Assembly (NCBI RefSeq): GCF_006335145.1
Contig: NZ_VDMN01000004.1
Coordinates: forward strand, 1-64,000
DNA: 64,000 bases
Reading direction: 5' to 3'
Source: Aliirhizobium smilacinae
Lineage (GTDB): Bacteria; Pseudomonadota; Alphaproteobacteria; Rhizobiales; Rhizobiaceae
In this document: positions 8,544-18,696 of the stretch, piece after piece
Position numbering within the stretch: position 1 is the first letter of the stretch
Layout: each line of letters begins with the position of its first letter
Position numbers and translations under genes: made by a program
Notes under the pieces: model-generated
The model's input: the letters and a program-made list of their open reading frames with translations, nothing else
Database searches by the model: none
Told to the model about the DNA's origin: nothing

Positions 8544-8557
8544 GCTGCCCAAAATCC

Positions 8558-9691
8558 TCAGAGCTTGTCGATGTCGCCCTTGGCCCAGGCTTCCTGGGTC
8601 TCGGCATAGAAATCCGCGAAACGGCCCTCGGCGATCGCCTGACGGATGCCCTTCATCAGATCCTGGTAATAATGCAGATTGTTCCACGAGAGCAGCATGC
8701 CGCCCAGTGCCTCGTCGGCGCGGCACAGGTGGTGCAGGTAGGCGCGGGAATAATCGCGTGCCGCCGGGCAGCTCGATTCCTCGTCCAGCGGACGCATGTC
8801 CTCCGCATGGCGGGCATTACGCAGATTGACCTTGCCGCGACGGGTGAAAGCAAGGCCATGACGGCCCGAGCGGGTCGGCATGACGCAGTCGAACATGTCT
8901 ATGCCGCGTGCGACCGATTTCAGCATGTCGTCCGGCGTGCCGACGCCCATCAGGTAACGCGGCTTTTCGGTCGGCAGGACCGGAAGCGTCGTATCGAGCA
9001 TGGAGAGCATGACATCCTGCGGCTCACCGACGGCCAGACCGCCGACCGCATAACCCTTGAGGTCGAGCTGTTTCAAGCCTTCGGCCGAGCGGATACGCAG
9101 CGCCGGCTGGTCGCCGCCTTGGACGATGCCGAACATCGCCTTGCCCGGCTGCTCACCGAAGGCCACCCGGCAGCGTTCCGCCCAGCGCAGCGACAGTTCC
9201 ATCGCCCGCTCGATTTCCTTCGGCTCTGCGGGCAGCGCCACGCATTCGTCGAGCTGCATCTGGATATCGGAGCCGAGCAGCCCCTGGATCTCGATCGAAC
9301 GTTCCGGCGACATATGATGCAGGGAGCCATCGATATGGCTCTTGAAGGTTACGCCCTTTTCGTCAAGTTTTCTCAAGCCCGACAGCGACATGACCTGGAA
9401 ACCGCCCGAATCCGTCAAGATCGGGTGTTCCCAACGGATCAGCTTGTGCAGGCCACCAAGTCGGGCGACGCGCTCGGCGCCGGGGCGCAGCATCAGGTGA
9501 TAGGTGTTGCCGAGAATGATATCGGCGCCGGTATCCTTCACTTGATCCAGATACATGGCCTTGACCGTGCCAACGGTGCCGACAGGCATGAAGGCCGGTG
9601 TGCGGATCGTGCCCCTGGGCATCGACACTTTACCGAGACGTGCTCCGCCATCGGTCTTTTTCAGGGTGAACTGGAAGTTCTCGGTGCTCAT
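8558..9691 (-). CDS. tgt: tRNA-guanine transglycosylase
   Basis: Tgt exchanges G34 of GUN-anticodon tRNAs for preQ1. The 377-residue length is normal. The general acid/base region [11 protein letters not shown] and the nucleophile region [13 protein letters not shown] are both intact. The usual zinc site (C-x-C-x2-C and a distant His) is largely lost: the matching segment reads [17 protein letters not shown], keeping one of the three cysteines. The start codon directly abuts the queA stop with no gap, so the two are translationally coupled in the queuosine pathway. Confidence 0.97.
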   Translation of the reverse strand: MSTENFQFTLKKTDGGARLGKVSMPRGTIRTPAFMPVGTVGTVKAMYLDQVKDTGADIILGNTYHLMLRPGAERVARLGGLHKLIRWEHPILTDSGGFQVMSLSGLRKLDEKGVTFKSHIDGSLHHMSPERSIEIQGLLGSDIQMQLDECVALPAEPKEIERAMELSLRWAERCRVAFGEQPGKAMFGIVQGGDQPALRIRSAEGLKQLDLKGYAVGGLAVGEPQDVMLSMLDTTLPVLPTEKPRYLMGVGTPDDMLKSVARGIDMFDCVMPTRSGRHGLAFTRRGKVNLRNARHAEDMRPLDEESSCPAARDYSRAYLHHLCRADEALGGMLLSWNNLHYYQDLMKGIRQAIAEGRFADFYAETQEAWAKGDIDKL

Positions 9692-10774
9692 TTAGTCTTT
9701 CCGGAAAAGCAGGCTGGAATCGCCATAGGAATAAAAACGATAGCCTGTCTGAATGGCGTGGGCATAGGCATGCCTCATCGTCTCCAAGCCGCAAAAGGCC
9801 GAGACGAGCATGAACAGGGTGGATTTCGGCAGGTGGAAATTGGTCATCAGCAGGTCCACCGCCTTGAAGCGATAACCGGGCGTGATGAAGATGCCGGTCG
9901 GGCCGCTCCAGGGCAGGATCTTCCCGTCCTCCGAAGCTGCACTCTCAATCAATCGCAACGAGGTGGTGCCGACGCAGACGATACGCCCGCCCCTCGCCTT
10001 CACCGCGTTGAGCCTTTCAGCAATCTCGGCGCTCACGTAGCCGATTTCCTGATGCATCTTGTGATCGACGGTGTCGTCGACCTTCATCGGCAGAAATGTG
10101 CCGGCGCCGACATGCAAGGTAACGAAATGTCGTTCGATGCTGGCGGCGTCGAGCTTTGCAAAAAGATCGGGCGTGAAATGCAGTCCTGCGGTCGGAGCGG
10201 CCACTGCGCCTTCTTCGCGGGCATAGATGGTCTGGTAGTCCTGCCGGTCCTTTTCGTCTTCCGCGCGCTTGGCGGCGATATAGGGCGGCAACGGAATATG
10301 GCCGACGGACATGATCGCCTCATCGAGCGCCGGCCCGGAAAGATCGAATCGGAGGGTGACTTCGCCGCCCTCGCCTTTCTCTTCAACCGTCGCCATCAGC
10401 GAACCGAGCAGGCAGGTCTCCGTCCCATGGCCGAATTCGATACGGTCGCCGACCTTGATGCGCTTGCCGGGCTTGGCAAAGGCCTTCCAGACATCCTGTT
10501 CGGTGCGCATATGCAGCGTCGCAGAAACCTGCTGGCCGCCGGCGCCTTCTCGGTGCCGGATACCTTCAAGCTGGGCCGGAATGACCTTGGTATCGTTGAA
10601 CACCAGCGCATCGCCGGGCTTGAGAAAATCGGGGAGTTCAAAGACCCGATGATCCGCCAGCACGGGCTCTGCTTCCGGGCGCACAACAAGAAACCGAGCG
10701 CTGTCGCGCGGGTTTGCGGGCCGCAGAGCGATGTTTTCTTCCGGCAGATCGAAATCGAAAAGTTCGACGCGCAT
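9692..10774 (-). CDS. queA: S-adenosylmethionine:tRNA ribosyltransferase-isomerase
   Basis: QueA transfers and isomerises the ribosyl part of SAM onto preQ1-tRNA to give epoxyqueuosine. The product has 360 residues, the usual length, with the family N-terminus [15 protein letters not shown], the internal [10 protein letters not shown] block and the C-terminal region [17 protein letters not shown]. It is directly upstream of tgt with no gap, which matches their consecutive order in the pathway (Tgt acts before QueA). Confidence 0.97.
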   Translation of the reverse strand: MRVELFDFDLPEENIALRPANPRDSARFLVVRPEAEPVLADHRVFELPDFLKPGDALVFNDTKVIPAQLEGIRHREGAGGQQVSATLHMRTEQDVWKAFAKPGKRIKVGDRIEFGHGTETCLLGSLMATVEEKGEGGEVTLRFDLSGPALDEAIMSVGHIPLPPYIAAKRAEDEKDRQDYQTIYAREEGAVAAPTAGLHFTPDLFAKLDAASIERHFVTLHVGAGTFLPMKVDDTVDHKMHQEIGYVSAEIAERLNAVKARGGRIVCVGTTSLRLIESAASEDGKILPWSGPTGIFITPGYRFKAVDLLMTNFHLPKSTLFMLVSAFCGLETMRHAYAHAIQTGYRFYSYGDSSLLFRKD

Positions 10775-10856
10775 AACGTATTTTCAGGCCTGTTCTTGAA
10801 ATGCGTAAGCCCGCCCCGCCTTAAGGGACGGAGCGGGCCAAAGGTAAACGGTCAAA

Positions 10857-11366
10857 TCAGACGTCGGCAGCGACGCGGACCGAAACGATCGAATCCGGAT
10901 CCTGAACGGGCTCGCCCTTCTTGATCAGATCGATAATGTCCATGCCTTCGGTGACCTGGCCCCAGACCGAGTACTGCTTGTTCAGCCAGGGAGCGTCGGT
11001 GAAGCAGATGAAGAACTGCGAGTTGGCCGAGTTCGGGCTCTGCGAACGGGCCATCGAGCAGGTGCCGCGGACATGCGGTACGGCCGAGAATTCTGCCTGC
11101 AGGTCCGGCTTTTCGGAGCCGCCCATGCCGGCGCGTGACGGGTTGAAGCTTTCGCCGCCCTTCTTGCCGAACTTGACGTCGCCTGTCTGGGCCATGAAGT
11201 CGGGGATGACGCGGTGGAAGACAACGCCGTCATAGGCTTCTTCGCGGGCCAGTTCCTTGACGCGGGCAACGTGGCCCGGTGCCAGATCAGGAAGCAGCGA
11301 GATCACGACCTTGCCCTTGGTGGTTTCCATGATGAGGGTGTTTTCGGGATCCTTGATCTCCGCCAT
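10857..11366 (-). CDS. ppiB: cytoplasmic peptidyl-prolyl cis-trans isomerase (cyclophilin)
   Basis: The 169-residue protein is a bare cyclophilin domain without a signal peptide, so it should act in the cytoplasm. The active-site pattern FHRVIPDFMAQTGD (catalytic Arg in FHR) and the SQFFICF block are present. It is a close paralogue of the next gene (ppiA), which carries a signal peptide; the two probably arose by tandem duplication and serve two compartments. Confidence 0.95.
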   Translation of the reverse strand: MAEIKDPENTLIMETTKGKVVISLLPDLAPGHVARVKELAREEAYDGVVFHRVIPDFMAQTGDVKFGKKGGESFNPSRAGMGGSEKPDLQAEFSAVPHVRGTCSMARSQSPNSANSQFFICFTDAPWLNKQYSVWGQVTEGMDIIDLIKKGEPVQDPDSIVSVRVAADV

Positions 11367-11430
11367 GTGCGTCTCCTTTTTCGCCTTTCGAGGCTTTTCT
11401 CTGGTTTAGGAATTGGGGCGCAGAGCGCTC

Positions 11431-12000
11431 TTACTTCTTGCCGACCGTGACCTTGATCATCTTGTCGGGATTGCTGACTTCACCGTTGCTGCCTGCGCCG
11501 CGCTTGATCTTGTCAACGAATTCCATGCCGGACACGACCTGGCCGACGACCGTATACTGGCCGTTCAGGAACGGACCTTCATCGAACATGATGAAGAACT
11601 GCGAATTGGCCGAATTCGGGCTCTGCGAGCGAGCCATGCCGACGGTCCCGCGCTTGAACGGTACCTTGGAAAATTCGGCCTGGATGTCGGGCATTTCCGA
11701 ACCACCCATGCCGGCGCGCTGCGGATTGAACTTCGCACCGCCCTGCTTGCCGAACTCGACATCACCCGTCTGTGCCATGAAGCCCTCGATCACCCGGTGA
11801 AAAACGACATTGTCGTATTCGCCCTTGGAAGCCAGAGCCTCGATCTGGGCCACATGTTTCGGTGCCACTTCGGGCGCCAGCTTGATGACGACAGGGCCAT
11901 CCTTCAGCTGGATCGTCAGGAACTGATCTTCGGCCAGAGCCGGCGTCATCATGGATGCCAGCGCAATCAGGCCGGCAAAGGCAAGGTGAAGCAATTTCAT
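11431..12000 (-). CDS. ppiA: periplasmic peptidyl-prolyl cis-trans isomerase (cyclophilin)
   Basis: The 189-residue product has a Sec signal (about residues 1-24, ending PALAED), followed by a cyclophilin domain with FHRVIEGFMAQTGD and SQFFIMF. It should assist proline isomerisation in periplasmic proteins. The start at 12000 was chosen over 12036 because it gives a clean signal peptide and has GGAG upstream. The start lies 25 bases after the coaD stop, in the coaD-ppiA-ppiB-queA-tgt order seen in rhizobia. Confidence 0.95.
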   Translation of the reverse strand: MKLLHLAFAGLIALASMMTPALAEDQFLTIQLKDGPVVIKLAPEVAPKHVAQIEALASKGEYDNVVFHRVIEGFMAQTGDVEFGKQGGAKFNPQRAGMGGSEMPDIQAEFSKVPFKRGTVGMARSQSPNSANSQFFIMFDEGPFLNGQYTVVGQVVSGMEFVDKIKRGAGSNGEVSNPDKMIKVTVGKK

Positions 12001-12025
12001 TTGAAACTCCGTGGTTCTGAACAAA

Positions 12026-12520
12026 TCAGCGCGCAAATCTTGATTTCAAGGCCGCGAGCACGGTCGGCGGCACAAAAGCAGCCACATCTCCCCCCATGGC
12101 CGCGATCTGACGGACCAATGTGGCGGTTATGGGCCGGGAGGCCGTTCCCGCTGGCAGGAACACCGTCTGCACATCCGGCGCCATCTGGCGGTTCATGCCG
12201 GCCATCTGCATCTCGTAGTCCAGATCGGTCCCGTCGCGCAGGCCGCGGATCAGGAGCTTGGCACCATTGGCGCGGGCGGCATCGACGACGAGGCGGTCGA
12301 AGGAGACGACGTCTATGCTGGCTGTTTTTTCCGGCAGTGCGTCTTTGAGGGATGCCCGGATCAATTCCGCGCGTTCCTCGAAGGAAAACAGCGGCGTCTT
12401 GCCCGGATGAACCCCGATCGCAACGATCACATGGTCGGCCACCTGCAGCGCCTGAACCAGAACGTCGAGATGCCCGTTCGTCATCGGATCGAAAGATCCG
12501 GGGTAGAAAGCAGTTGTCAT
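12026..12520 (-). CDS. coaD: phosphopantetheine adenylyltransferase
   Basis: CoaD joins AMP to 4'-phosphopantetheine in the fourth step of CoA synthesis. The 164-residue product has the nucleotidyltransferase signature [14 protein letters not shown] with the TNGH version of the T/H-x-G-H motif, and [12 protein letters not shown] in the middle. It is the first gene of the minus-strand run leading to tgt and recX. The only difference from a typical family member is a slightly longer C-terminus. Confidence 0.97.
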   Translation of the reverse strand: MTTAFYPGSFDPMTNGHLDVLVQALQVADHVIVAIGVHPGKTPLFSFEERAELIRASLKDALPEKTASIDVVSFDRLVVDAARANGAKLLIRGLRDGTDLDYEMQMAGMNRQMAPDVQTVFLPAGTASRPITATLVRQIAAMGGDVAAFVPPTVLAALKSRFAR

Positions 12521-12713
12521 GCCTAGGCCCCAGCCCCTGACTTCGCCGGTTGAGATTCAACGGCCTTTTGTCACGTCGGCCCCTTCTCTGCAAGGGTCGA
12601 GCCGCAGTCGTCGCCGTGAATGGCGGATGAACGGTCCATTCAAGGTCGTTTCAGCGGCGGTTTGTTTTACTCCGGACAGAGACAGGGGTTCCTGTCCGTT
12701 CATGGAGAAACAG

Positions 12714-12800
12714 ATGCTGGTTGTTATTGTCCTGTGCGCCGTCTTTGCAGCGCTGATGCTCGAAGGAGTGCTCTTCGCACTCGGTCAGGACGATGCCTGA
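12714..12800 (+). CDS. putative 28-residue membrane peptide
   Basis: A short ORF starts at ATG 12714 with GGAGAAACAG just upstream. It encodes a nearly all-hydrophobic helix (VVIVLCAVFAALMLEGVLFAL) and a short acidic tail, as in single-pass small membrane proteins. An ATG at 12702 in frame would add four residues but place the ribosome binding site inside the gene. I do not recognise it. Its position next to two other small membrane ORFs makes it worth noting; coding status is uncertain. Confidence 0.4.
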   Translation: MLVVIVLCAVFAALMLEGVLFALGQDDA

Positions 12801-12934
12801 GGCGTAAGAAACCTGAACGCCAGATGAACAACCCCTTCAGGGAGGCTTCAGAGGCGATAGGTTAAGTTTCTCTCAAAATGCGGTGGAACCTGTCAGCGCT
12901 CGTCGCAAACAGGCCAGTAAGAAGGAATGCGGAG

Positions 12935-13114
12935 ATGTTTACCAAGAAGAACCCGATGATGCTCGACAAGGTCACCATGATCAACGTCGTCTGGACGTCG
13001 ATGATCGCAGTGATGCTGACGGCAACGGTCACGCTCTATCAGAGCAAGCCCGATTCTTCCGAGATGAACTACTCGCAGGTAACCGGTCGGTACCACGACG
13101 TTTCCTACTATTGA
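12935..13114 (+). CDS. hypothetical 59-residue membrane protein
   Basis: ATG 12935 is preceded by AAGGA at 12922-12926 and GGAG just before the start. The product has a basic N-terminus (MFTKKNPMMLDK), one predicted transmembrane helix (about residues 16-36, TMINVVWTSMIAVMLTATVT) and a polar C-terminus rich in Tyr and Ser. That pattern suggests a single-pass inner-membrane protein with the C-terminus outside. No family recognised. Confidence 0.5.
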   Translation: MFTKKNPMMLDKVTMINVVWTSMIAVMLTATVTLYQSKPDSSEMNYSQVTGRYHDVSYY

Positions 13115-13146
13115 TATCGAACCGGCGAAGAGCCGAATGGTGAGCC

Positions 13147-13278
13147 ATGTTAGCGACGTTGACATTACTTGCAGCCTTTATCAGCAGCATGTCCGTCCTA
13201 TCTGTGGCCTACACAATCTCCGAGCTTCACCGCGAGCATAGGGATTTGGAAGATTTTGCCCGCCGACGCCCATTCTAG
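13147..13278 (+). CDS. hypothetical 43-residue membrane protein
   Basis: An ORF from ATG 13147 to TAG 13278 encodes one hydrophobic helix (residues 2-24, LATLTLLAAFISSMSVLSVA) followed by a strongly charged tail with HREHRDLEDFARRR. It starts 32 bases after the previous small ORF and ends about 65 bases before a strong bidirectional terminator, so the small ORFs could share a transcript. GGTGAG is a weak ribosome binding site. No family recognised. Confidence 0.45.
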   Translation: MLATLTLLAAFISSMSVLSVAYTISELHREHRDLEDFARRRPF

Positions 13279-13343
13279 GCATCGGGCAGGTTTGAGCCAT
13301 TAAGGTTCGAAGTCGCCACAAGATCGACAGGTATGACAAATTC

Positions 13344-13376
13344 AAAAAGCCGGAGAACATGTTCTCCGGCTTTTTT
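13344..13376. terminator. bidirectional rho-independent terminator
   Basis: AGCCGGAGAACA pairs perfectly with TGTTCTCCGGCT. An A run flanks one side and a T6 run the other, so it can stop transcription from both directions. It separates the plus-strand small ORFs from the minus-strand gyrA. Confidence 0.9.
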
Positions 13377-13432
13377 CATGTCTTGCTTCAGGATGGATCC
13401 TGATATTTCGGGCGGAAAAGAAGCGGCGCGCC

Positions 13433-16267
13433 TTACGCGCCGCTGTCGTCACCTTCAGGTGTCTCACCAGCCGTCGGACCAGCATCTGCAGCATCGACTG
13501 TGGACTCTTCGCCCTCAACGCCGTTTTCCTCTTCGCCTTCCGGCTCGCTGATACGTTCGACGGAAACCACCTTCTCATCCTTGGCTGTCGAGAAGATTGT
13601 GACGCCCTTGGTCGCACGGCTGGCGATACGAATGCCGTCTACCGGTACGCGGATCAATACGCCGCCATCGGAGACGAGCATGATCTGGTCCTTTTCCTCG
13701 ATCGGGAAAGCAGCAACCTGTTCGCCGATTTCCGAAGTCTTCGAGGTATCGGTGGCACGGATACCCTTGCCGCCGCGTCCCGAAGTGCGGAAATCGTAGG
13801 AAGACGAGCGCTTGCCGTAACCCTTTTCGGAAACCGTCAGAACGAATTGTTCGCGGGCCTTGAGGTATTCGTAGCGTTCGTCGGACAGCTGTCCTTCTTC
13901 GACCACTTCCTCACCGACGAGAGCGATATCCTCTTCATCGACGCCGGCCGCACGCCGTTCGGCGGCTGAGCGCTTCAGATAGGCAGCGCGTTCCCATGGC
14001 TCGGCATTGACGTGACCGACAATCGTCATCGAGATGATGCGGTCGCCGTCGGCCAGTGAAATGCCGCGCACGCCGATCGAGTTGCGGCCCGCAAAGACGC
14101 GGACTTCATCGACCGGGAAGCGGATCGCCTGACCAAGCGCCGTCGTCAGCAGAACGTCGTCACCTGGAATGTCGAGATCGTGGTTCGGCGCGGTGCAGGT
14201 CTCGACGGAAAGGATTTCATCGCCCTCTTCCTCGAGCTTCATGGCAATCTTGCCGTTGCGGTTGACCTGGACGAAATCCGACAACTTGTTGCGGCGAACC
14301 GTGCCGCGGGTCGTCGAGAACATCACATCAAGGTTTTCCCAGGATGTTTCGTCCTCGGGCAGCGGCATGATGGTGGTGATGCGTTCGCCGGCTTCGAGCG
14401 GCAGCATGTTGATCAGGGCCTTGCCGCGCGATTGCGGCGTGCCGATCGGCAGGCGCCAGACCTTTTCCTTGTAGACGATACCACGCGAGGAGAAGAACAG
14501 CACCGGCGTGTGGGTGTTGACCACGAACAGACGGCTGACGAAATCCTCGTCGCGCGTTGCCATGCCGGAGCGGCCCTTGCCGCCGCGACGCTGGGCGCGA
14601 TAGGTCGCCAGCGGCACGCGCTTGATATAGCCGAGATGCGAAACCGTGACGACCATGTCTTCGCGGGCGATGAGGTCTTCATCGTCCATGTCGAGGCCGG
14701 CATCGAGTATCTGCGTGCGACGCGGCGTACCGAACTCGTCGCGAACGGCGGCGAGCTCGTCCTTGACCAGCGTCTGAATGCGGATGCGCGACGACAGAAT
14801 GTCGAGATAGTCGCTGATTTCGGCACCGATCTTGTTCAACTCGTCGGCGATTTCATCGCGGCCGAGTGCCGTCAGGCGGGCCAGACGCAGTTCGAGTATG
14901 GCGCGGGCCTGCTCTTCGGAAAGATTGTAGGTCGCGTCCTCGTTGATCTTGTGGCGCGGATCATCGATCAGACGGATCAGTGTTTCGACGTCGTGCGCCG
15001 GCCAGCGGCGGGTCATCAGCTGTTCGCGGGCGGTCGCCGGATCGGGCGCGCGACGGATCAGGGCGATGACTTCATCAATGTTGGCAACCGCAATCGCCAG
15101 ACCGACCAAGACGTGGGCGCGATCGCGCGCCTTGCGCAGAAGGTATTTCGTCCGACGGCTGACGACTTCCTCGCGGAACGAGACGAAGGCGCGTAGCATG
15201 TCGAGCAGCGTCAGCTGTTCCGGCTTGCCGCCGTTGAGCGCCACCATGTTGCAGCCGAACGAGGTCTGCAGCGGCGTGTAGCGGTAAAGCTGGTTGAGAA
15301 TGACGTCTGCGTTGGCATCGCGCTTCAGTTCGATGACGACGCGATAGCCCTGGCGGTCGGATTCGTCGCGAAGGTCGGAAATGCCCTCGATACGCTTGTC
15401 CTTGACCAGTTCGGCCATCTTTTCGATCATCGTCGCCTTGTTCACCTGGTAGGGAACTTCGGTAACGATGATCTGCTCGCGGTCGCCGCGCATCGGCTCG
15501 ACCGTGGCGACGCCACGCATCATCACCGAGCCGCGACCGGTCTCGTAGGCCGAACGAATGCCGTGCTTGCCGAGGATCATGGCGCCGGTCGGAAAATCCG
15601 GACCCGGAATGATCTCCATCATTTCCGGCAGATCGATCGCCGGATTTTCGATCAGCGCGATACAGCCGTTGATGACTTCGACCAGATTGTGCGGCGGAAT
15701 GTTGGTGGCCATGCCGACGGCGATACCGCCCGCGCCATTGACCAGCAGGTTCGGGAACTTTGCCGGAACCACAACAGGTTCCGACATCGTGCCGTCGTAG
15801 TTGTCGCGGAAATCGACGGTTTCCTTGTCGAGGTCGTCGAGAAGCGCGTGCGCGACCTTCTCCAGACGGCACTCGGTATAACGCTGAGCCGCTGGCGGAT
15901 CACCGTCGATCGAGCCGAAATTGCCCTGACCGTCGATCAGCGGCATGCGCAGCGACCAGTCCTGCGCCATACGGGCCAGCGCATCGTAGATCGCCGAGTC
16001 GCCGTGCGGATGGTATTTACCCATCACGTCACCGGTGACACGGGCGCTTTTCACGTATTTCTTGTTCCAGTCGAGCCCCAGCTCGTTCATCCCGTAGAGA
16101 ATGCGGCGATGAACCGGCTTCAGGCCGTCACGAACATCGGGAAGCGCGCGGCTGACGATCACGCTCATGGCGTAGTCGAGATAGGAGCGCTGCATTTCCT
16201 CTATAATGGAAATGGGTTCGATGCCTGGTGGCAGCTTTCCGCCGCCGGGTGTGCTTTGCTCAGTCAA
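13433..16267 (-). CDS. gyrA: DNA gyrase subunit A
   Basis: GyrA is the DNA-cleaving subunit of gyrase. The 944-residue product is somewhat longer than the E. coli protein because of an acidic C-terminal tail. The catalytic Tyr is in [11 protein letters not shown] (E. coli Tyr122 region). The quinolone-resistance region reads [15 protein letters not shown], with Ser and Asp at the positions matching E. coli Ser83 and Asp87, i.e. the sensitive type. The C-terminal wrapping domain contains the GyrA box QRRGGKG. It stands alone, with its terminator at 13344-13376. Confidence 0.98.
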   Translation of the reverse strand: MTEQSTPGGGKLPPGIEPISIIEEMQRSYLDYAMSVIVSRALPDVRDGLKPVHRRILYGMNELGLDWNKKYVKSARVTGDVMGKYHPHGDSAIYDALARMAQDWSLRMPLIDGQGNFGSIDGDPPAAQRYTECRLEKVAHALLDDLDKETVDFRDNYDGTMSEPVVVPAKFPNLLVNGAGGIAVGMATNIPPHNLVEVINGCIALIENPAIDLPEMMEIIPGPDFPTGAMILGKHGIRSAYETGRGSVMMRGVATVEPMRGDREQIIVTEVPYQVNKATMIEKMAELVKDKRIEGISDLRDESDRQGYRVVIELKRDANADVILNQLYRYTPLQTSFGCNMVALNGGKPEQLTLLDMLRAFVSFREEVVSRRTKYLLRKARDRAHVLVGLAIAVANIDEVIALIRRAPDPATAREQLMTRRWPAHDVETLIRLIDDPRHKINEDATYNLSEEQARAILELRLARLTALGRDEIADELNKIGAEISDYLDILSSRIRIQTLVKDELAAVRDEFGTPRRTQILDAGLDMDDEDLIAREDMVVTVSHLGYIKRVPLATYRAQRRGGKGRSGMATRDEDFVSRLFVVNTHTPVLFFSSRGIVYKEKVWRLPIGTPQSRGKALINMLPLEAGERITTIMPLPEDETSWENLDVMFSTTRGTVRRNKLSDFVQVNRNGKIAMKLEEEGDEILSVETCTAPNHDLDIPGDDVLLTTALGQAIRFPVDEVRVFAGRNSIGVRGISLADGDRIISMTIVGHVNAEPWERAAYLKRSAAERRAAGVDEEDIALVGEEVVEEGQLSDERYEYLKAREQFVLTVSEKGYGKRSSSYDFRTSGRGGKGIRATDTSKTSEIGEQVAAFPIEEKDQIMLVSDGGVLIRVPVDGIRIASRATKGVTIFSTAKDEKVVSVERISEPEGEEENGVEGEESTVDAADAGPTAGETPEGDDSGA

Positions 16268-16492
16268 ATCGGATCACGATCTCTGTACGGAATCAGTTGC
16301 ATTTTTATAGCGGAAAGAGATAACGAGCGCCAATTTCCGCAAGCGTTTTGAACAGCTTTCGACGCCATTCACGGCAAGACTTTGTCCATCGCCGCAAGCG
16401 CGGCAAAGGTCGTGACTTCCCGTTAAGCCGAGACTGTCCTAACAATCATCCATCGTGTTCGCAAGGAACTCGAACCATCAGGGAAAATATAC

Positions 16493-17122
16493 ATGGCGAC
16501 TGCCGACGCGCTGATCAACGCGATGACGACGATGCTGGTGACGCTGGACCCACCCGGTCTCGCTCCGGTTTTCCTCGGCCTGACGATCGGCATGACCGCA
16601 GCGCAGCGCAAGCAGGTCGCCCTGCGCGGCTCGATCATCGGCTTCGGCATCCTTACCGTCTTCGCGCTGTTCGGTGCCGGCGTGCTCGGTCTTCTCGGCA
16701 TATCGATGGGAGCATTCCGCATCGCCGGCGGCCTGCTCCTGTTCTGGATCTCTTTCGAAATGGTTTTCGAGAAGCGGCAGGAACGCAAGGAAAAGACCTC
16801 GCAGGTGGCGATCACCATAGACCACATCCGCGATCTCGCGGTATTTCCGCTGGCAATCCCCCTGATCGCTGGACCGGGCGCCATATCAGCCACGGTGCTG
16901 CTCGCCGGCACGTTCACCACCGCATTCGACCGTGCACTGCTGATCTCCGTCATCGCTTTGATGATGGTCATTCTTTTCGTGACGCTGTTGCTTGCGGAAA
17001 GACTGGATCGCATCCTGGGCGTGACCGGCAGGGCGATCCTGACACGACTTCTCGGCGTTATCCTCGCCGCTCTTTCGGTACAGTTCGTCGTCGATGGTGT
17101 TCGCGCGGCATTCGATCTTTAA
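16493..17122 (+). CDS. MarC family integral membrane protein
   Basis: The 209-residue protein has six predicted membrane helices and the family pattern at the N-terminus (TLDPPGLAPVFLGLT) and after helix 4 (AIPLIAGPGAISATVLLAG). MarC proteins were once linked to multiple antibiotic resistance, but the function is not established. AGGGAA 8 bases upstream supports the start. A 107-base gap separates it from the HPP gene. Confidence 0.88.
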   Translation: MATADALINAMTTMLVTLDPPGLAPVFLGLTIGMTAAQRKQVALRGSIIGFGILTVFALFGAGVLGLLGISMGAFRIAGGLLLFWISFEMVFEKRQERKEKTSQVAITIDHIRDLAVFPLAIPLIAGPGAISATVLLAGTFTTAFDRALLISVIALMMVILFVTLLLAERLDRILGVTGRAILTRLLGVILAALSVQFVVDGVRAAFDL

Positions 17123-17229
17123 GAACTCCGGTATCGATATTTTGACAGACGACAAATCAGCCGCTTCTGATAGAAGCAGGCGCTGCCGCCCGAGAACGCG
17201 GATATTGTTGCCTGATTGAGGACATACCG

Positions 17230-17904
17230 ATGCGATCCATCTTGCGCCGGCTGCGACCCGAAACTCCGTCGGTCAGCAAGAGGGAACGGTTGCGTGCCTC
17301 GATTGGTGCGCTTGTCGGCATATTGGTCACCGCGTTGATCGGAAGCCTTGCCGTCGGCCTAGGCCCGGCACTTCCCGCAATCATAGCCCCGATGGGCGCG
17401 TCGGCTGTTCTGCTTTTTGCGGTTCCCGCCAGCCCGCTTGCCCAGCCGTGGTCAATCCTTGGCGGCAATACGGTGGCAGCCCTTGTCGGTGTCGTTGCCG
17501 CGATACTCATCGACAACCCGTTCCTGGCGGCTGCCGGGGCAATCGGGGTCGCGATCGGATTGATGATGACCTTGCGCTGCCTGCATCCGCCAAGCGGCGC
17601 AATCGCGCTGACGGCCGTGCTCGGCGGCCCAGCCATTCACGATCTCGGTTATGGCTTCGTTGTCTGGCCCGTGCTTGGCAATTCGTTGGCTCTGCTCACG
17701 CTAGCCCTGATTTTCAACAATCTGACAGGCCGCAGTTATCCGCACCGGGTTAAGCAGGCGCCTGTCGACCATGGCACTAGAGACCCCGCCCCTATCCAGC
17801 GGATCGGCTTTTCCTCGGAAGATCTCGACGAGGTATTGAAGGAATACGATGAGTTTCTCGACATAGACCGGGACGATCTCGAATCCATTTTGAGGCGCAC
17901 CTAA
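17230..17904 (+). CDS. HPP family membrane protein, N-terminal part of a broken HPP-CBS frame
   Basis: The 224-residue product is an HPP-domain membrane protein with at least four hydrophobic helices and the naming motif LRCLHPPSGAIALTAVLGG. It ends with a charged linker (DEVLKEYDEFLDIDRDDLESILRRT) and a TAA at 17902-17904. The frame then stays open for 156 more codons and encodes a pair of CBS domains. As HPP-CBS proteins are normally one polypeptide, this gene may have been split by one base change (GAA to TAA fits the expected glutamate). Whether it is a pseudogene, two functional pieces, or read through cannot be told from sequence. Confidence 0.75.
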   Translation: MRSILRRLRPETPSVSKRERLRASIGALVGILVTALIGSLAVGLGPALPAIIAPMGASAVLLFAVPASPLAQPWSILGGNTVAALVGVVAAILIDNPFLAAAGAIGVAIGLMMTLRCLHPPSGAIALTAVLGGPAIHDLGYGFVVWPVLGNSLALLTLALIFNNLTGRSYPHRVKQAPVDHGTRDPAPIQRIGFSSEDLDEVLKEYDEFLDIDRDDLESILRRT

Positions 17905-17952
17905 CTGCGTTCCTACCGCCGCCGTGCCGGCGATCTTGATTGCAACAGCTTC

Positions 17953-18372
17953 ATGTCGCGAGACGTCATCACCGTTTCACCGACAACGCCTGTGCAAAAA
18001 GCCCAGGAGCTGATGCGCTCGCACCACATCAAGGCTCTGCCGGTCATCAACCCGAAGGCCGAGGTCGTTGGCATCGTCACGCAAACAGATTTGTTCGACA
18101 AGGTGAACTGGACCGGCAAAGCGCAAGGTTTCGCAGCACGGGTTCGGCTGGCTTTTTCCGGCACCGTCGCACCGCAAGGCTCCGTCAGCGCCATCATGAC
18201 TTCGCCCGTCAAGACGGTTCGGCCGGAAATGCCTCTGGCGCAAGCCATCATCATGTTCGCAGAAAACGGCCTGCATTATCTCCCCGTATTGAACGAGGAC
18301 AAAACGCTGGCCGGCATACTGTCCCAATCAGACGTTCTGGTGGCTATGCTTGCAGATGCCAATGCAAGGTGA
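17953..18372 (+). CDS. tandem CBS-domain protein, in frame with the HPP gene
   Basis: The 139-residue frame from ATG 17953 contains two CBS motifs: MSRDVITVSPTTPVQKAQEL...GIVTQTDLF and MTSPVKTVRPEMPLAQAIIM...GILSQSDVL. CBS pairs bind adenosine nucleotides and regulate attached domains. It follows the HPP stop in the same frame with 48 coding-like bases in between (LRSYRRRAGDLDCNSF), and ATG 17953 has no clear ribosome binding site. That favours a remnant of one HPP-CBS gene over an independent gene. Confidence 0.65.
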   Translation: MSRDVITVSPTTPVQKAQELMRSHHIKALPVINPKAEVVGIVTQTDLFDKVNWTGKAQGFAARVRLAFSGTVAPQGSVSAIMTSPVKTVRPEMPLAQAIIMFAENGLHYLPVLNEDKTLAGILSQSDVLVAMLADANAR

Positions 18373-18393
18373 CCGACGCGGACGCGATCGCCT

Positions 18394-18660
18394 CTAGCGA
18401 TCGGTCCGTTTAGCCCTCAAAATCCGCTTCCAGATCGTTCCGCCGAGAAATTTGTTGAACACGACGAAATAGGCGACGATCAGCGCGAAACACAAGAATG
18501 CCGGGCCGCCATCGAGCGCGAAACCGTTTTCGGTCCGGCCTCCGAAAGTCGACGCGACGAAAAAGCCTGCGGCCCAGAAGATCGTGAAGAAATCGAGGAT
18601 GGCCGCCAGGACGATCCTCCACGTCGCTGGCTGCCTCGGCACATTGGTGGTGTCACTCAT
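18394..18660 (-). CDS. small RDD-like membrane protein
   Basis: The 88-residue protein has two to three hydrophobic helices. It starts with a WRIVLAAILDFF segment (Arg and Asp spaced as in RDD domains) and ends with GGTIWKRILRAKR, which matches the GGT-x-x-KR-x-L end of the RDD family. It is shorter than the usual RDD protein. The function is unknown. It lies downstream of ssb on the same strand, beyond the ssb terminator. Confidence 0.6.
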   Translation of the reverse strand: MSDTTNVPRQPATWRIVLAAILDFFTIFWAAGFFVASTFGGRTENGFALDGGPAFLCFALIVAYFVVFNKFLGGTIWKRILRAKRTDR

Positions 18661-18696
18661 GAAATAAACCCAGTTCCGGATGTTTCAGGATATGAG

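Noticed and set aside
8672..10924. 750-codon plus-strand ORF opposite queA and tgt
   Set aside because: It is a shadow frame of two well-supported enzymes on the other strand, with no family motifs.
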